From Alphaproteobacteria bacterium (GTDB lineage: Bacteria > Pseudomonadota > Alphaproteobacteria > Caulobacterales > Aquidulcibacteraceae), in assembly GCA_018969015.1 (NCBI GenBank), contig JAGWZE010000034.1, positions 1 through 37,289 of the forward strand: a stretch of 37,289 nt of DNA, in the 5' to 3' direction. Made by a program: the position numbers and the translations under genes. The stretch's first letter is position 1; each line of letters opens with the position of its first letter. The notes under the pieces were generated by a model. That model saw only the letters and a list, made by a program, of their open reading frames with translations. It ran no database searches and was not told the DNA's origin. This document shows positions 1 through 7,229 of this stretch, in pieces.

Positions 1-1
1 C

Positions 2-820
2 CTGCCGCTCGATCGCTACGAGGCGCCGCTGGCGACGCGCGCGCAGCTCGCGCGGGTCCATCCCGAGGTCTATCTCGACGCCATCGAGCAGGCCTTTCCG
101 GCACCGGGCGAGGGGCTTGTGGCGATCGACGGCGACACCTTCCTCACCGAAGGCACGCAGGAAGCCGCGCTCCGCGCCGCCGGCGCCGTCACCGCCGCCA
201 TCGAGCATGTCCTGGCCGGTCGCGCCGAAACGGCGTTCTGCGCCGTGCGCCCGCCCGGCCACCATGCCGAGCCCGCGCAATCGATGGGCTTCTGCATCTT
301 CAACAACATCGCCGTCGGCGCCCTGCACGCGCTGGACGGCCTTGGCCTGTCGCGCGTCGCGGTGGTCGATTTCGACGTCCACCACGGCAACGGCACGCAG
401 GCCGTCGCCATGAAGGAGCCGCGCCTGTTCTTCGCCTCCACGCACCAAAGCCCGCTCTATCCGGGCACGGGCGCCGCCGAGGACCGCGGCCCGGCGGACA
501 ACGTCGTCAACGCGCCCCTGCCGCCGGGCGCCGACGGCGCGACATGGCGGCGCGCGATGGAGCGCACGGTTTTGCCCGCGCTCGACGCGTTCGCCCCCGA
601 GCTGATCCTCGTCTCGGCCGGCTTCGACGCCCACCGCGCCGACCCGCTCGCCAACATGGCGCTGGAGGAGGCCGACTATGCCTGGGCCGCAACGGCCCTG
701 CGGCGCGTGGCCCGGGCGCGGTGCAAGGGACATGTTGTCTCAGCCCTGGAGGGCGGGTACGACTTGGCGGCTTTGGGCCGGTCCTCCGCGGCGTTCGTGC
801 GCGCGTTGGGCGAACCCTGA
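2..820 (+). CDS. Histone deacetylase family protein (5' end outside window)
   Basis: Zinc-dependent deacetylase/amidohydrolase of the arginase-deacetylase fold; bacterial members act on acetylated amines or proteins in the cytoplasm and the substrate cannot be told here. The frame is open from base 2, so the N-terminus lies outside the window; a GTG at 119 is internal to the domain and not a credible start. Family motifs occur in order: RPPGHH (bases 248-265, the catalytic His pair), DFDVHHGNG (368-394, with zinc ligands Asp at 374 and His at 380), SAGFDAH (614-634, third zinc ligand Asp at 626) and GGYD (752-763, the transition-state Tyr at 758). All key residues of the visible part are intact, so the enzyme is probably active. 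It is followed at 127 nt by a histidine phosphatase gene. In many alphaproteobacteria this family sits near xseB, which is also found downstream here. Confidence 0.92.
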   Translation: MPLDRYEAPLATRAQLARVHPEVYLDAIEQAFPAPGEGLVAIDGDTFLTEGTQEAALRAAGAVTAAIEHVLAGRAETAFCAVRPPGHHAEPAQSMGFCIFNNIAVGALHALDGLGLSRVAVVDFDVHHGNGTQAVAMKEPRLFFASTHQSPLYPGTGAAEDRGPADNVVNAPLPPGADGATWRRAMERTVLPALDAFAPELILVSAGFDAHRADPLANMALEEADYAWAATALRRVARARCKGHVVSALEGGYDLAALGRSSAAFVRALGEP

Positions 821-947
821 GGCGCGACGAGCGGGGACGCGACGGGTGGGACCGGCGGGACTCGCGGCCCGATCGTCGGCGGGGCGCCTGCTTCGGCGGG
901 GCAAAGTCCGGCGCTGGGGCGCGCCGGAGAGGGGGCGGCGGCGTTCG

Positions 948-1538
948 ATGGAGCGCGAAGTCACAGGACGTCAGCCCGGGTCGATCCACATCGCCCGGCA
1001 CGGCCGCCCGGCTCTGGACCGGTCGGTCAAGATCGATTGGCGCGCCTTCCGTGACTGGTGGGCGCAATACGACGCGTCCGGACTGGCCGACGGCCAGGTC
1101 CCGCCGCCGGCCTTGTGCGAGGCCGCCCGCCGCTCCGACGTTCTCTTTTCCAGCACGTTGCGCCGCTCGATCGAGACGGCCGCGGCGGTCGCCGAAGGCC
1201 GCGAGGTCCTGCAGGATCCGGTGTTCGTCGAGGCGCCGCTGCCGCCGCCGCGCATCCCCGGGCGGCGCTCGCCCGATGCGTGGGGCGTCTGGTCCCGCGC
1301 GGCCTGGTGGATGGGCGACAGCAAAGAAATGGAGAGCCGCGAGGCCGCCGAGCTTCGCGCGGAAGCCGCCGTCGCCACGCTCACGGCGCGCGCCCTGCGC
1401 GGCGAAACCGTGATGCTGCTCGCGCATGGCTGGTTCAACCGCATGATGCGTCCGGTCTTGCGCGCGCAGGGCTGGCGGTGTGTCCGGGACGGCGGAGACG
1501 GCTACTGGTCGTTCCGCACGTACCAAAAAACCCTCTGA
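948..1538 (+). CDS. Histidine phosphatase (phosphoglycerate mutase-like) family protein
   Basis: A 196-residue protein of the histidine phosphatase superfamily. The N-terminus holds the signature ARHG (catalytic His at residue 18, which accepts the phosphate). A second conserved His lies near residue 160 in the stretch LLAHGWFNRMM, as expected for the acid/base partner region. The frame stays open upstream to base 678, but that part overlaps the preceding gene; the ATG at 948 has the purine-rich stretch GGAGAGGGGG about 12 nt before it and puts the RHG motif at the usual N-terminal place. No signal peptide is seen, so it is probably cytoplasmic. The substrate (sugar phosphate, protein phosphohistidine or other) cannot be told. 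Confidence 0.8.
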   Translation: MEREVTGRQPGSIHIARHGRPALDRSVKIDWRAFRDWWAQYDASGLADGQVPPPALCEAARRSDVLFSSTLRRSIETAAAVAEGREVLQDPVFVEAPLPPPRIPGRRSPDAWGVWSRAAWWMGDSKEMESREAAELRAEAAVATLTARALRGETVMLLAHGWFNRMMRPVLRAQGWRCVRDGGDGYWSFRTYQKTL

Positions 1539-1557
1539 GCTGCCTTCACATGGCCAT

Positions 1558-1586
1558 TTGACGGTTTCATGAGGGCGCCGTTAGGG
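1558..1586 (+). promoter_or_regulatory. Candidate sigma-70 type promoter
   Basis: TTGACG at 1558-1563, a 17-nt spacer, then TTAGGG at 1581-1586, about 95 nt before the exported-protein start at 1682. The -35 box is good; the -10 box is poor by the E. coli consensus, although alphaproteobacterial -10 boxes are loose. Confidence 0.35.
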
Positions 1587-1681
1587 TCCGCGCCGCTGGT
1601 GGACGCGCCGCGCGCGGCCCGAGGAGACACCCGGCCGTGGCCATGAGAGCCCCGGTCCGGACCAGGGAGGAGTACGCACCC

Positions 1682-2323
1682 ATGTTGAGATCGATCGTCA
1701 TCGCCGCTGCGCTGGCGGCCGCCGCCGTCACCGTCGCGCAGGCGCAAACGCCATGGACCGAAGCCGGCCAGGCCTTCTCCGTCACGTTGCCCAAAGGGTG
1801 GGGCAAGCTCGACAAGATGTCGGGCTCGCCGACGGTGCTCGAATACGCCGGCGGCAACGCCAACGAGGAATGCGTCTTCTACCGCTTCGAGCGCGTGGAG
1901 ACGGTCACGGCCTCGCCGACGGCGCTGAAGAAGGCCTGGTCGACCCCGCTCGGCGGCCCGAAATGGCTCGAACTGACCGCCAAACTGTCCTGGGCCCAGC
2001 CCACCTCGGTCGTCACGGACGACAAGGTCGACACCGTCAATGGCTGGCCAGTGCAGACCGCGATGATCAGCGGCGCGAACGGCCCGGTCGTGGCCGCCAT
2101 CCACCCGCGCCCGGGTGCGGAAATCTGGGTGTTCTGCCAGAGCTATGACGGCAAGGACCGCGTCGCCCAGTTCCGCACCACGGCGCTCTCCGTGACGACG
2201 CCGCGCGACGCCGATTACGCCGCCGCGGAAGCCGCGGAAGCCGCCAAGGCCGCCGAAGCCGCCAAGGCCGCAGAAGACGCCGCCGCCGCGGCGCAGCAAA
2301 AGGGCAAGAAGAAGAACAAATGA
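1682..2323 (+). CDS. Exported hypothetical protein with Ala/Lys-rich C-terminal helix
   Basis: A 213-residue protein of unknown function. It begins with a clear Sec signal peptide (hydrophobic Ala-rich core, likely cleavage after AQA near residue 20). The middle is a globular region of about 150 residues containing two Cys residues. The last 40 residues are a low-complexity Ala/Glu/Lys helix built from repeats such as AAEAAKAAE, ending in a basic KGKKKNK tail. The start at 1682 is chosen over an in-frame ATG at 1643 because GGGAGGAG (1665-1672) sits 9 nt before it and the signal peptide begins there. The tail resembles the helical TolA-type or alanine-zipper segments in composition only. A periplasmic location is inferred. 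Confidence 0.75.
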   Translation: MLRSIVIAAALAAAAVTVAQAQTPWTEAGQAFSVTLPKGWGKLDKMSGSPTVLEYAGGNANEECVFYRFERVETVTASPTALKKAWSTPLGGPKWLELTAKLSWAQPTSVVTDDKVDTVNGWPVQTAMISGANGPVVAAIHPRPGAEIWVFCQSYDGKDRVAQFRTTALSVTTPRDADYAAAEAAEAAKAAEAAKAAEDAAAAAQQKGKKKNK

Positions 2324-2409
2324 CGCCAAGGCTGGCCCGCTCCGAGACCGCTTGCGCGCGGTCCTGGGGCGGGCCATGCACGGGCCAGCAGAACGCCCAG
2401 GAGAGCTCC

Positions 2410-2664
2410 ATGAGTCGCGACGCCGCCGAAGCCCCGAAAGAGATCGCCACGCTGAGCTTCGAGCACGCGCTGGCCGAACTCGAGCGCATCGTCGCCGCCC
2501 TCGAGCGCGGGGATGTGGCGCTGGAAGACAGCATCCGCCTCTACGAGCGCGGCGCCGCCCTCAAGGCGCACTGCGAGACCAAGCTCAAGGACGCGCAGCT
2601 GAAAGTGGAGCAGATCGTGCTCGGGGCCGATGGTCCGCGCGCGGAGCCGGCAAAGCTCGGCTGA
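2410..2664 (+). CDS. xseB: Exodeoxyribonuclease VII small subunit
   Basis: An 84-residue protein, the usual size of XseB, the small subunit that binds in several copies to XseA to make exonuclease VII, which degrades single-stranded DNA to oligonucleotides in the cytoplasm. The characteristic pattern is present: [20 protein letters not shown] followed by [15 protein letters not shown] and a charged coiled-coil region. The start at 2410 has AGGAGAG at 2399-2405 just upstream. A longer in-frame reading from 2320 would add a low-quality extension overlapping the previous gene and is rejected. The usual downstream neighbour dxs is absent; an opposing HTH gene follows, and xseA is not in the window. 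Confidence 0.93.
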   Translation: MSRDAAEAPKEIATLSFEHALAELERIVAALERGDVALEDSIRLYERGAALKAHCETKLKDAQLKVEQIVLGADGPRAEPAKLG

Positions 2665-2707
2665 GCGGCCCCAGACCCGGCCTCAGACTCAGCCTCAGAC
2701 CCGGGCC

Positions 2708-3160
2708 TCAGGCCAGAAACACCGCCACGGCCTCGGCCAACCGGCTCGCGTCGTTCGGGGCCATGGCGGTCAGCGCCGCGCTCGCCGCCGAGCCGAGCAG
2801 CGCGAGAGCGCCCGCCACCACCGCGATCCGCAGCAGCAGACGCGCCCGTTCGGACAGCCCCTGATGCGCCAGGCTCGGCCGCAGACGAAGCGGCCGCGCC
2901 GCGGCCGTGTGGGCCCGGCTGGCCGGCGGCGGCCCGGCGATGCGGTGGACGACGCTGTCGGTCAATTCGCTGGCCAGCAGCGGATCGGCCCGCGCAAACC
3001 GGATCATGGGGGGATGCACGTCCTCGATGCGGACGGTCGCTTCCTTCCGGCGACGGTAGTAGGTACTGGCGGAGATGCCCGCCGCGCGGCACGCTGCCGC
3101 GATGGACCGGCCATCGGCCCGAAGGGCCTCGACGACAGCGATAGGATCCGTGGACATCAT
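2708..3160 (-). CDS. Small HTH protein with C-terminal membrane segment
   Basis: A 150-residue protein of no family I can name. Residues 5-40 form a homeodomain-like helix-turn-helix of the kind seen in transposase/resolvase N-termini (SIAAACRAAGISASTYYRRR, with the expected Ala/Gly turn and Tyr/Arg-rich recognition helix). A Pro/Ala/Arg-rich linker of about 60 residues follows. Residues about 109-132 are strongly hydrophobic (LLLRIAVVAGALALLGSAAS) and probably cross the membrane once, leaving a short tail. This suggests a DNA-binding domain tethered to the inner membrane. The start is one of two adjacent ATG codons (3160 or 3157); the ribosome site is weak. It is divergent from lepB with a 117-nt intergenic region. 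Its regulatory role is inferred. Confidence 0.65.
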   Translation of the reverse strand: MMSTDPIAVVEALRADGRSIAAACRAAGISASTYYRRRKEATVRIEDVHPPMIRFARADPLLASELTDSVVHRIAGPPPASRAHTAAARPLRLRPSLAHQGLSERARLLLRIAVVAGALALLGSAASAALTAMAPNDASRLAEAVAVFLA

Positions 3161-3277
3161 GCACAGCCCGCCGTTTACGGAACCTTTACTATACCCCAAA
3201 ACAAGCAAACGGCGAATCGCCTTGGCCGCTCGGCGGTTAGCAAGGGGATGTGACGGCCGAGGATCGGACGCCACGGC
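3161..3277. promoter_or_regulatory. Divergent intergenic region (HTH gene / lepB) with two short dyads
   Basis: This region is visibly more AT-rich than its neighbours. On the minus strand a possible -10 box TATAGT lies at 3188-3193 (weak -35 TTCGCC 17 nt upstream). Two short dyads follow each other: GGCGA-A-TCGCC at 3211-3221 and CCGC-TCG-GCGG at 3226-3236. They could be operator half-sites for the adjacent HTH protein, but this is only inference. Confidence 0.3.
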
Positions 3278-4063
3278 ATGAGCGAGAAACCTTCCCTGGC
3301 GTCCCGGCTCGCCGACGAGGCGCGCGCCTTCCTGCGCGCCGGCCTCGTGTTTCTGCCGATCTGGATCGTGTTCAATACGGTCGGCTGGGCCCAGTACTCG
3401 ATCCCCTCCGAGAGCATGTCCCCGACGCTCGAAGTCGGCGACCGCGTGCTCGTGACCAAATGGGCCTACGGCTACAGCCGCTTCTCGGCGCCGATCGTGT
3501 GGCGGTTCATGCCGCCGGGCGAGGGGCGGGTTTTCGCGTCCGAGCCGCGCCGCGGCGACGTCGTGGTCTTCGCCCACCCGCGCGACGGACGCACGATGAT
3601 CAAGCGCCTGATCGGCCTGCCGGGCGACGTCATCGCCATGCAGGGCGGCAAACTCGTCGTCAACGGCGAGGCCGCCAGCTATGTCCGCGTGCGCGAAGTC
3701 GTTCGCCTGCCGCCCTCCGAGAAGAGCCTGTTCCGCGCCTACAACGCGGAAGAACAAGCCGAAACCATCGGCGGGCGCGAGCATCTCACGCTCGACATCG
3801 ACCCTGCGTCCCCCGGCGACCAGTGGGGCCCGATGGTGGTGCCGGAAGGCCACTTCCTGTTCATGGGCGACAACCGCGACAATTCGGACGATAGCCGGTT
3901 CCCCGACATGGGGTTTGTCTCCTACGAGCGGCTCATCGGCCGGGCGGAGACGGTCATCTTCGCACCGAGGGGCTGCGCCGCGTCTCCGGAAGTCAGCTGC
4001 TTCCGATCGCGGTTCCTGAAACCCTTGGCCCGCGAGGTCGGGACCGTCGGAGCGCCTTCATGA
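3278..4063 (+). CDS. lepB: Signal peptidase I
   Basis: A 261-residue inner-membrane serine protease that removes Sec and Tat signal peptides on the periplasmic side. One N-terminal membrane segment (residues about 21-38) is followed by the catalytic box SIPSESMSPTL with nucleophile Ser46. The Lys/Ser dyad partner is Lys109 in MIKRLIGLPGD, and the conserved box GDNRDNSDDSR begins at Gly197. All boxes are intact. The alphaproteobacterial form with a single N-terminal anchor fits the length. Its stop overlaps the start of the next gene (ATGA at 4060-4063), implying translational coupling. The many exported proteins in this window are potential substrates. Confidence 0.95.
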   Translation: MSEKPSLASRLADEARAFLRAGLVFLPIWIVFNTVGWAQYSIPSESMSPTLEVGDRVLVTKWAYGYSRFSAPIVWRFMPPGEGRVFASEPRRGDVVVFAHPRDGRTMIKRLIGLPGDVIAMQGGKLVVNGEAASYVRVREVVRLPPSEKSLFRAYNAEEQAETIGGREHLTLDIDPASPGDQWGPMVVPEGHFLFMGDNRDNSDDSRFPDMGFVSYERLIGRAETVIFAPRGCAASPEVSCFRSRFLKPLAREVGTVGAPS

Positions 4064-5040
4064 CAGATCGGATCACCTCGTCCTTCGGCGCGACCTCGAC
4101 GGCCAGGGATGTCGCCGCGGGGCACGATCTGCGCGGGCGCCGCATCGTCGTCACCGGCGCGGCCAGCGGCATCGGCGTCGAGACGGCGATCGCGCTGGCC
4201 GAGGCCGGCGCCGACGTGGTGATGGCCGTGCGCGACGTCCCCAAGGCCGAGGCGCTGGCCGCGCCGGTCAACGCGCGCCTTGCCGCGCCGCGCCTGTCGG
4301 CCCGCGCGCTCGATCTCTCCGACGCACGCTCGATCGCCAATTTCGCCGCCGCCGAACTCGAGACGGGCGAGCCGATCCACGTCCTGATCAACAATGCCGG
4401 CGTCATGGCCTCGCCGCTGTCCCGCGTCGGTCCGGGCTGGGAGGAGCAGTTCGGCGTCAATCACCTTGGCCACTTCCTGCTCACGGTGATGCTGCTGCCC
4501 GCGCTGGAAGCCGGCGCGGAGGAAACGCATCGCCCCTCGCGCGTCGTGTCGCTCAGCTCCATCGGCCATCGCCGCAGCGACGTGAACTTCGACGACCTGC
4601 ATTTCGAGCGCCGCCCCTACGACAAGTGGGAAGCCTACGGCCAGGCCAAGACCGCCAATTCGCTGTTCGCGGTGGGCCTCACGCGCAAGGCCGCCTCGCG
4701 CGGCGTCGTCGCCAACGCCGTGATGCCCGGCGGCATCATGACGGCGCTCCAGCGCCACCTGCCGAAAGCCGAGATGGTCGGCTATGGCTGGATCGACGAA
4801 GAGGGCCGTCCCAATCCGCGCATGAAGACGCCCGAGCAGGGCGCGGCGACGAGCGTGTGGGCCGCGATCGGCCCCGAACTCGAAGCGATCGGCGGCCTCT
4901 ATCTGGAAGACTGTGCGCAGGCCGAACCCTGGTCGCAGGACAAGCCCTGGAGCGGCGTGCTTCCCTATGCGCTGGATCCGGACAAAGCCGATCGGCTCTG
5001 GGCGGTCTCCGAAGAGCTCGTCGGCTTCAGCGCCGACTGA
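4060..5040 (+). CDS. Short-chain dehydrogenase/reductase (retinol-dehydrogenase-like)
   Basis: A 326-residue NAD(P)-dependent oxidoreductase with a Rossmann fold. The cofactor motif TGAASGIG starts at Thr32, NNAGVM follows near residue 110, the catalytic Ser lies in VVSLSSIGH (residues 166/167), and YGQAK gives Tyr193 and Lys197. The spacing and the stretch DVNFDDLHFE just before the catalytic Tyr are typical of the extended SDR group that includes retinol dehydrogenases and protochlorophyllide-reductase-like enzymes. The substrate is unknown. It overlaps lepB by 4 nt upstream, and its last 14 nt overlap the end of a convergent lipoprotein gene. The functional link to lepB is not obvious; co-transcription is likely. 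Confidence 0.9.
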   Translation: MTDRITSSFGATSTARDVAAGHDLRGRRIVVTGAASGIGVETAIALAEAGADVVMAVRDVPKAEALAAPVNARLAAPRLSARALDLSDARSIANFAAAELETGEPIHVLINNAGVMASPLSRVGPGWEEQFGVNHLGHFLLTVMLLPALEAGAEETHRPSRVVSLSSIGHRRSDVNFDDLHFERRPYDKWEAYGQAKTANSLFAVGLTRKAASRGVVANAVMPGGIMTALQRHLPKAEMVGYGWIDEEGRPNPRMKTPEQGAATSVWAAIGPELEAIGGLYLEDCAQAEPWSQDKPWSGVLPYALDPDKADRLWAVSEELVGFSAD

Positions 5041-5710
5041 ACCAGCCTTTTCCTTTCGGCTTCACGACGCCTTCTGCCCGCGGCGGAAGACGCGACGCCA
5101 GCAGCGCGAACGCCCGCGCGACGCTGTCCGGGCTGCGCACGATGCACGCGGCCGACGGCGCGCCGGGGGAGCCGTCCGCATTCGGCGGCGGGGGCGGCGG
5201 CGTCATGTCGAACGCATCACGCTCGGCTGGCGTCAGATCGGTGCACCGGAACTGGTAGGCGTAGAGTTTCGTGCCGTCGGCGCGCACGAGGTCGTAGTAG
5301 TAGGTGACCTTCGTGGGATCGCTCTCGTCCGCGTAGGCGATCTGCTGCACGTACCAGCTTCCGCTCGCCGGTCCGCCGGACGCGGACGAACCCGCCGGCG
5401 GCAGACCGGGCGCGGGATGCAGGCTCTCGCGCCACTGCGCTTTGTCTTTGCCGCGCGCGACCATGAGGTATTCGCCGTCGGCGAACGTGGCGTCGAGGCG
5501 GAGCTTCTTCGGGTCGGCGTCGTCCTCCGTCATCGTCCAGCGGACCAGCGCGGGCGCCGCGCCATAGACGGGCGCGCCCGCCGACGGCGTGAACATCGGC
5601 CGATCGGATTCGAACATCGTGCAGGCCGAAGCCGCCAGCGCCGCGGCGGCGGCCAGCGCGGCTTTCGCCCAGCGCAGCCCGCGGGCTGGATCGATCGTGG
5701 GTGTGTGCAT
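5027..5710 (-). CDS. Putative lipoprotein of unknown function
   Basis: A 227-residue protein with an N-terminal signal peptide ending in an Ala-rich core followed by SACTMF. The Cys near residue 31 is a plausible lipidation site, although the residue at -3 (Ala) is less usual than Leu. The mature part has no family I recognise; it contains a Pro-rich run (six Pro) near residue 175 and a very basic C-terminus (KPKGKGWFSRR). The start at 5710 is supported by GGGAGG at 5716-5721 on the minus strand, 6 nt upstream; the frame stays open further but without a comparable site. It converges with and slightly overlaps the SDR gene. Confidence 0.7.
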   Translation of the reverse strand: MHTPTIDPARGLRWAKAALAAAAALAASACTMFESDRPMFTPSAGAPVYGAAPALVRWTMTEDDADPKKLRLDATFADGEYLMVARGKDKAQWRESLHPAPGLPPAGSSASGGPASGSWYVQQIAYADESDPTKVTYYYDLVRADGTKLYAYQFRCTDLTPAERDAFDMTPPPPPPNADGSPGAPSAACIVRSPDSVARAFALLASRLPPRAEGVVKPKGKGWFSRR

Positions 5711-5912
5711 GAGACGCCTCCCGAACACGCAGCCTGCCGCCATTGCGCGGCGAAAGCGAGGCGGTTGCGGCGTCTTCGCGCGCAAGGCGAAACGCGCGTG
5801 CGCAAGAGTGCGCCATTTTGGCCAGGACGCCGCGGAAAGGCCCGGATGCGGCGATATCGCCCTTGTCCGTGGCCCGCTGACGCCGCAGATCGGTAGCGGA
5901 AAAAGGACGTCC

Positions 5913-7043
5913 ATGACGATGAACTGGCGCGGAATGATGTTGGCGGCGGCGGCGATCCTGGGCGCCGGAACGGCAAGCGCCGCTTGCCCGAAGGCCATGG
6001 CGGCGTTCAACGCCCGCGACCTCGACGGCGCGACCGCGGCGGCCGACGTCTGCATCGAACAGAGCGACGACGTCGAGGCCTACTGGCTGCGCGCCCGCAT
6101 CCGTTACGCCAAATCGCTCCTGTCTGACGCCGTGCGCGATTTCGAAGTCGTCACGAAACGCGCGCCGGGCTTCGCCGAGGGCTTCGTGATGTACGCGAAC
6201 GCGCTCGACGATCTCGGTCAGCAGGAGAAGGCGCTCGCGGCCTATGACAGGGCCGTCGAACTCGCGCCGAAGGACGCCCGTCCGTACGCGGAGCGCAGCA
6301 TCCTGCAGTATCGCATGAACGCCTTCGACAAGGCCAAGGACGACGCCGACAAGGCCATCGCCCTCGATCCCGGCATGGCGCAGGGCTGGCGCGCGCGCGC
6401 CGACGCGCTGGCGGGGCTCGGCCAGTACGAGGCCGCCGTCGCGGACTACACCCAGGCCGTGAAGATCGCGCCGGATCACGTGCGCACCTACACTCGCCGC
6501 GGCGAAGCGTTGCTGCTGCTCAACCGGCTCGACGAATCGATCGCCGATTCCACCAAGGCGCTGAGCCTCGATCCCCGCAATTTCGACGCCTTCACCAATC
6601 GCTGCGAAGCCCGCCGGGTCAAGCGCGACCTCGCCGCCGCGATCGCCGATTGCGACGCCGCGCTCGCGATCAATCCCAAGGCCGTGTTCGTCCTGAATGC
6701 GCGCGCCGCCGCCCTCAATGGCGCCGGCCGCACCGCCGATGCGCTCGCCGGGTTCGACGCCTCGATCGCGCTCGATCCCAACGATTCCTTCGCCCGCAAG
6801 ATGCGCGGCACGATCCGCTTCAACGCGAGCGACTTCGCCGGCGCCGCGGCCGATTACGCCGTCGTCGTCCGCGCCGAGCCGGACTCCTCCCTCTATCAGG
6901 GCTATCTCGGCGACGCGTTGGTGAAGATCGGCCGCACCCAGGAAGCGCGGGCGGCGTATGAAGCCGCGTTGAAGCTCAACCCCAACAATGCCGGGGCCGC
7001 CTCCGGGCTCAAGATGCTGGACGCCACCGCCCGCAAGCCCTGA
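5913..7043 (+). CDS. Exported tetratricopeptide repeat protein
   Basis: A 376-residue protein made of a signal peptide (hydrophobic LAAAAILGAGTASA, cleavage probably before ACPKAM) and about nine to ten TPR units covering the rest. Each unit shows the usual pattern, for example ALAAYDRAVELAPKDARPYA and AVADYTQAVKIAPDHVRTYT. TPR arrays mediate protein-protein contacts; no catalytic domain is seen. The start at 5913 follows AAGGA at 5903-5907 and begins the signal peptide; an upstream open extension is a shadow of the opposing lipoprotein gene. A periplasmic scaffold or assembly role is inferred. It is divergent from the lipoprotein gene and lies 186 nt before the DsbD-like gene. Confidence 0.88.
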   Translation: MTMNWRGMMLAAAAILGAGTASAACPKAMAAFNARDLDGATAAADVCIEQSDDVEAYWLRARIRYAKSLLSDAVRDFEVVTKRAPGFAEGFVMYANALDDLGQQEKALAAYDRAVELAPKDARPYAERSILQYRMNAFDKAKDDADKAIALDPGMAQGWRARADALAGLGQYEAAVADYTQAVKIAPDHVRTYTRRGEALLLLNRLDESIADSTKALSLDPRNFDAFTNRCEARRVKRDLAAAIADCDAALAINPKAVFVLNARAAALNGAGRTADALAGFDASIALDPNDSFARKMRGTIRFNASDFAGAAADYAVVVRAEPDSSLYQGYLGDALVKIGRTQEARAAYEAALKLNPNNAGAASGLKMLDATARKP

Positions 7044-7229
7044 GCCGCGCCGTGCGCCGCTGTCCGGGCGGCTCGCCTCGCCGGCGTGCGGCTTTGCGAC
7101 GCTCTCGTGATCGCCGCGCGCGGTTGGCCGGGAGCGGGCGGCCCGCTACATCCTCGGAAGCCACCCAAGGCGCGGCCGCGAACGCGCGGCCGGCCCGACG
7201 GCGTGTCGGATGGGGGGCGGAGGAGCCGC

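Noticed and set aside
2668-2714. Short CCTCAGAC repeats between xseB and the HTH gene
   Set aside because: Only 8-nt imperfect units, some in the end of a coding region; no stem followed by T tract and no reason to see more than slippage.
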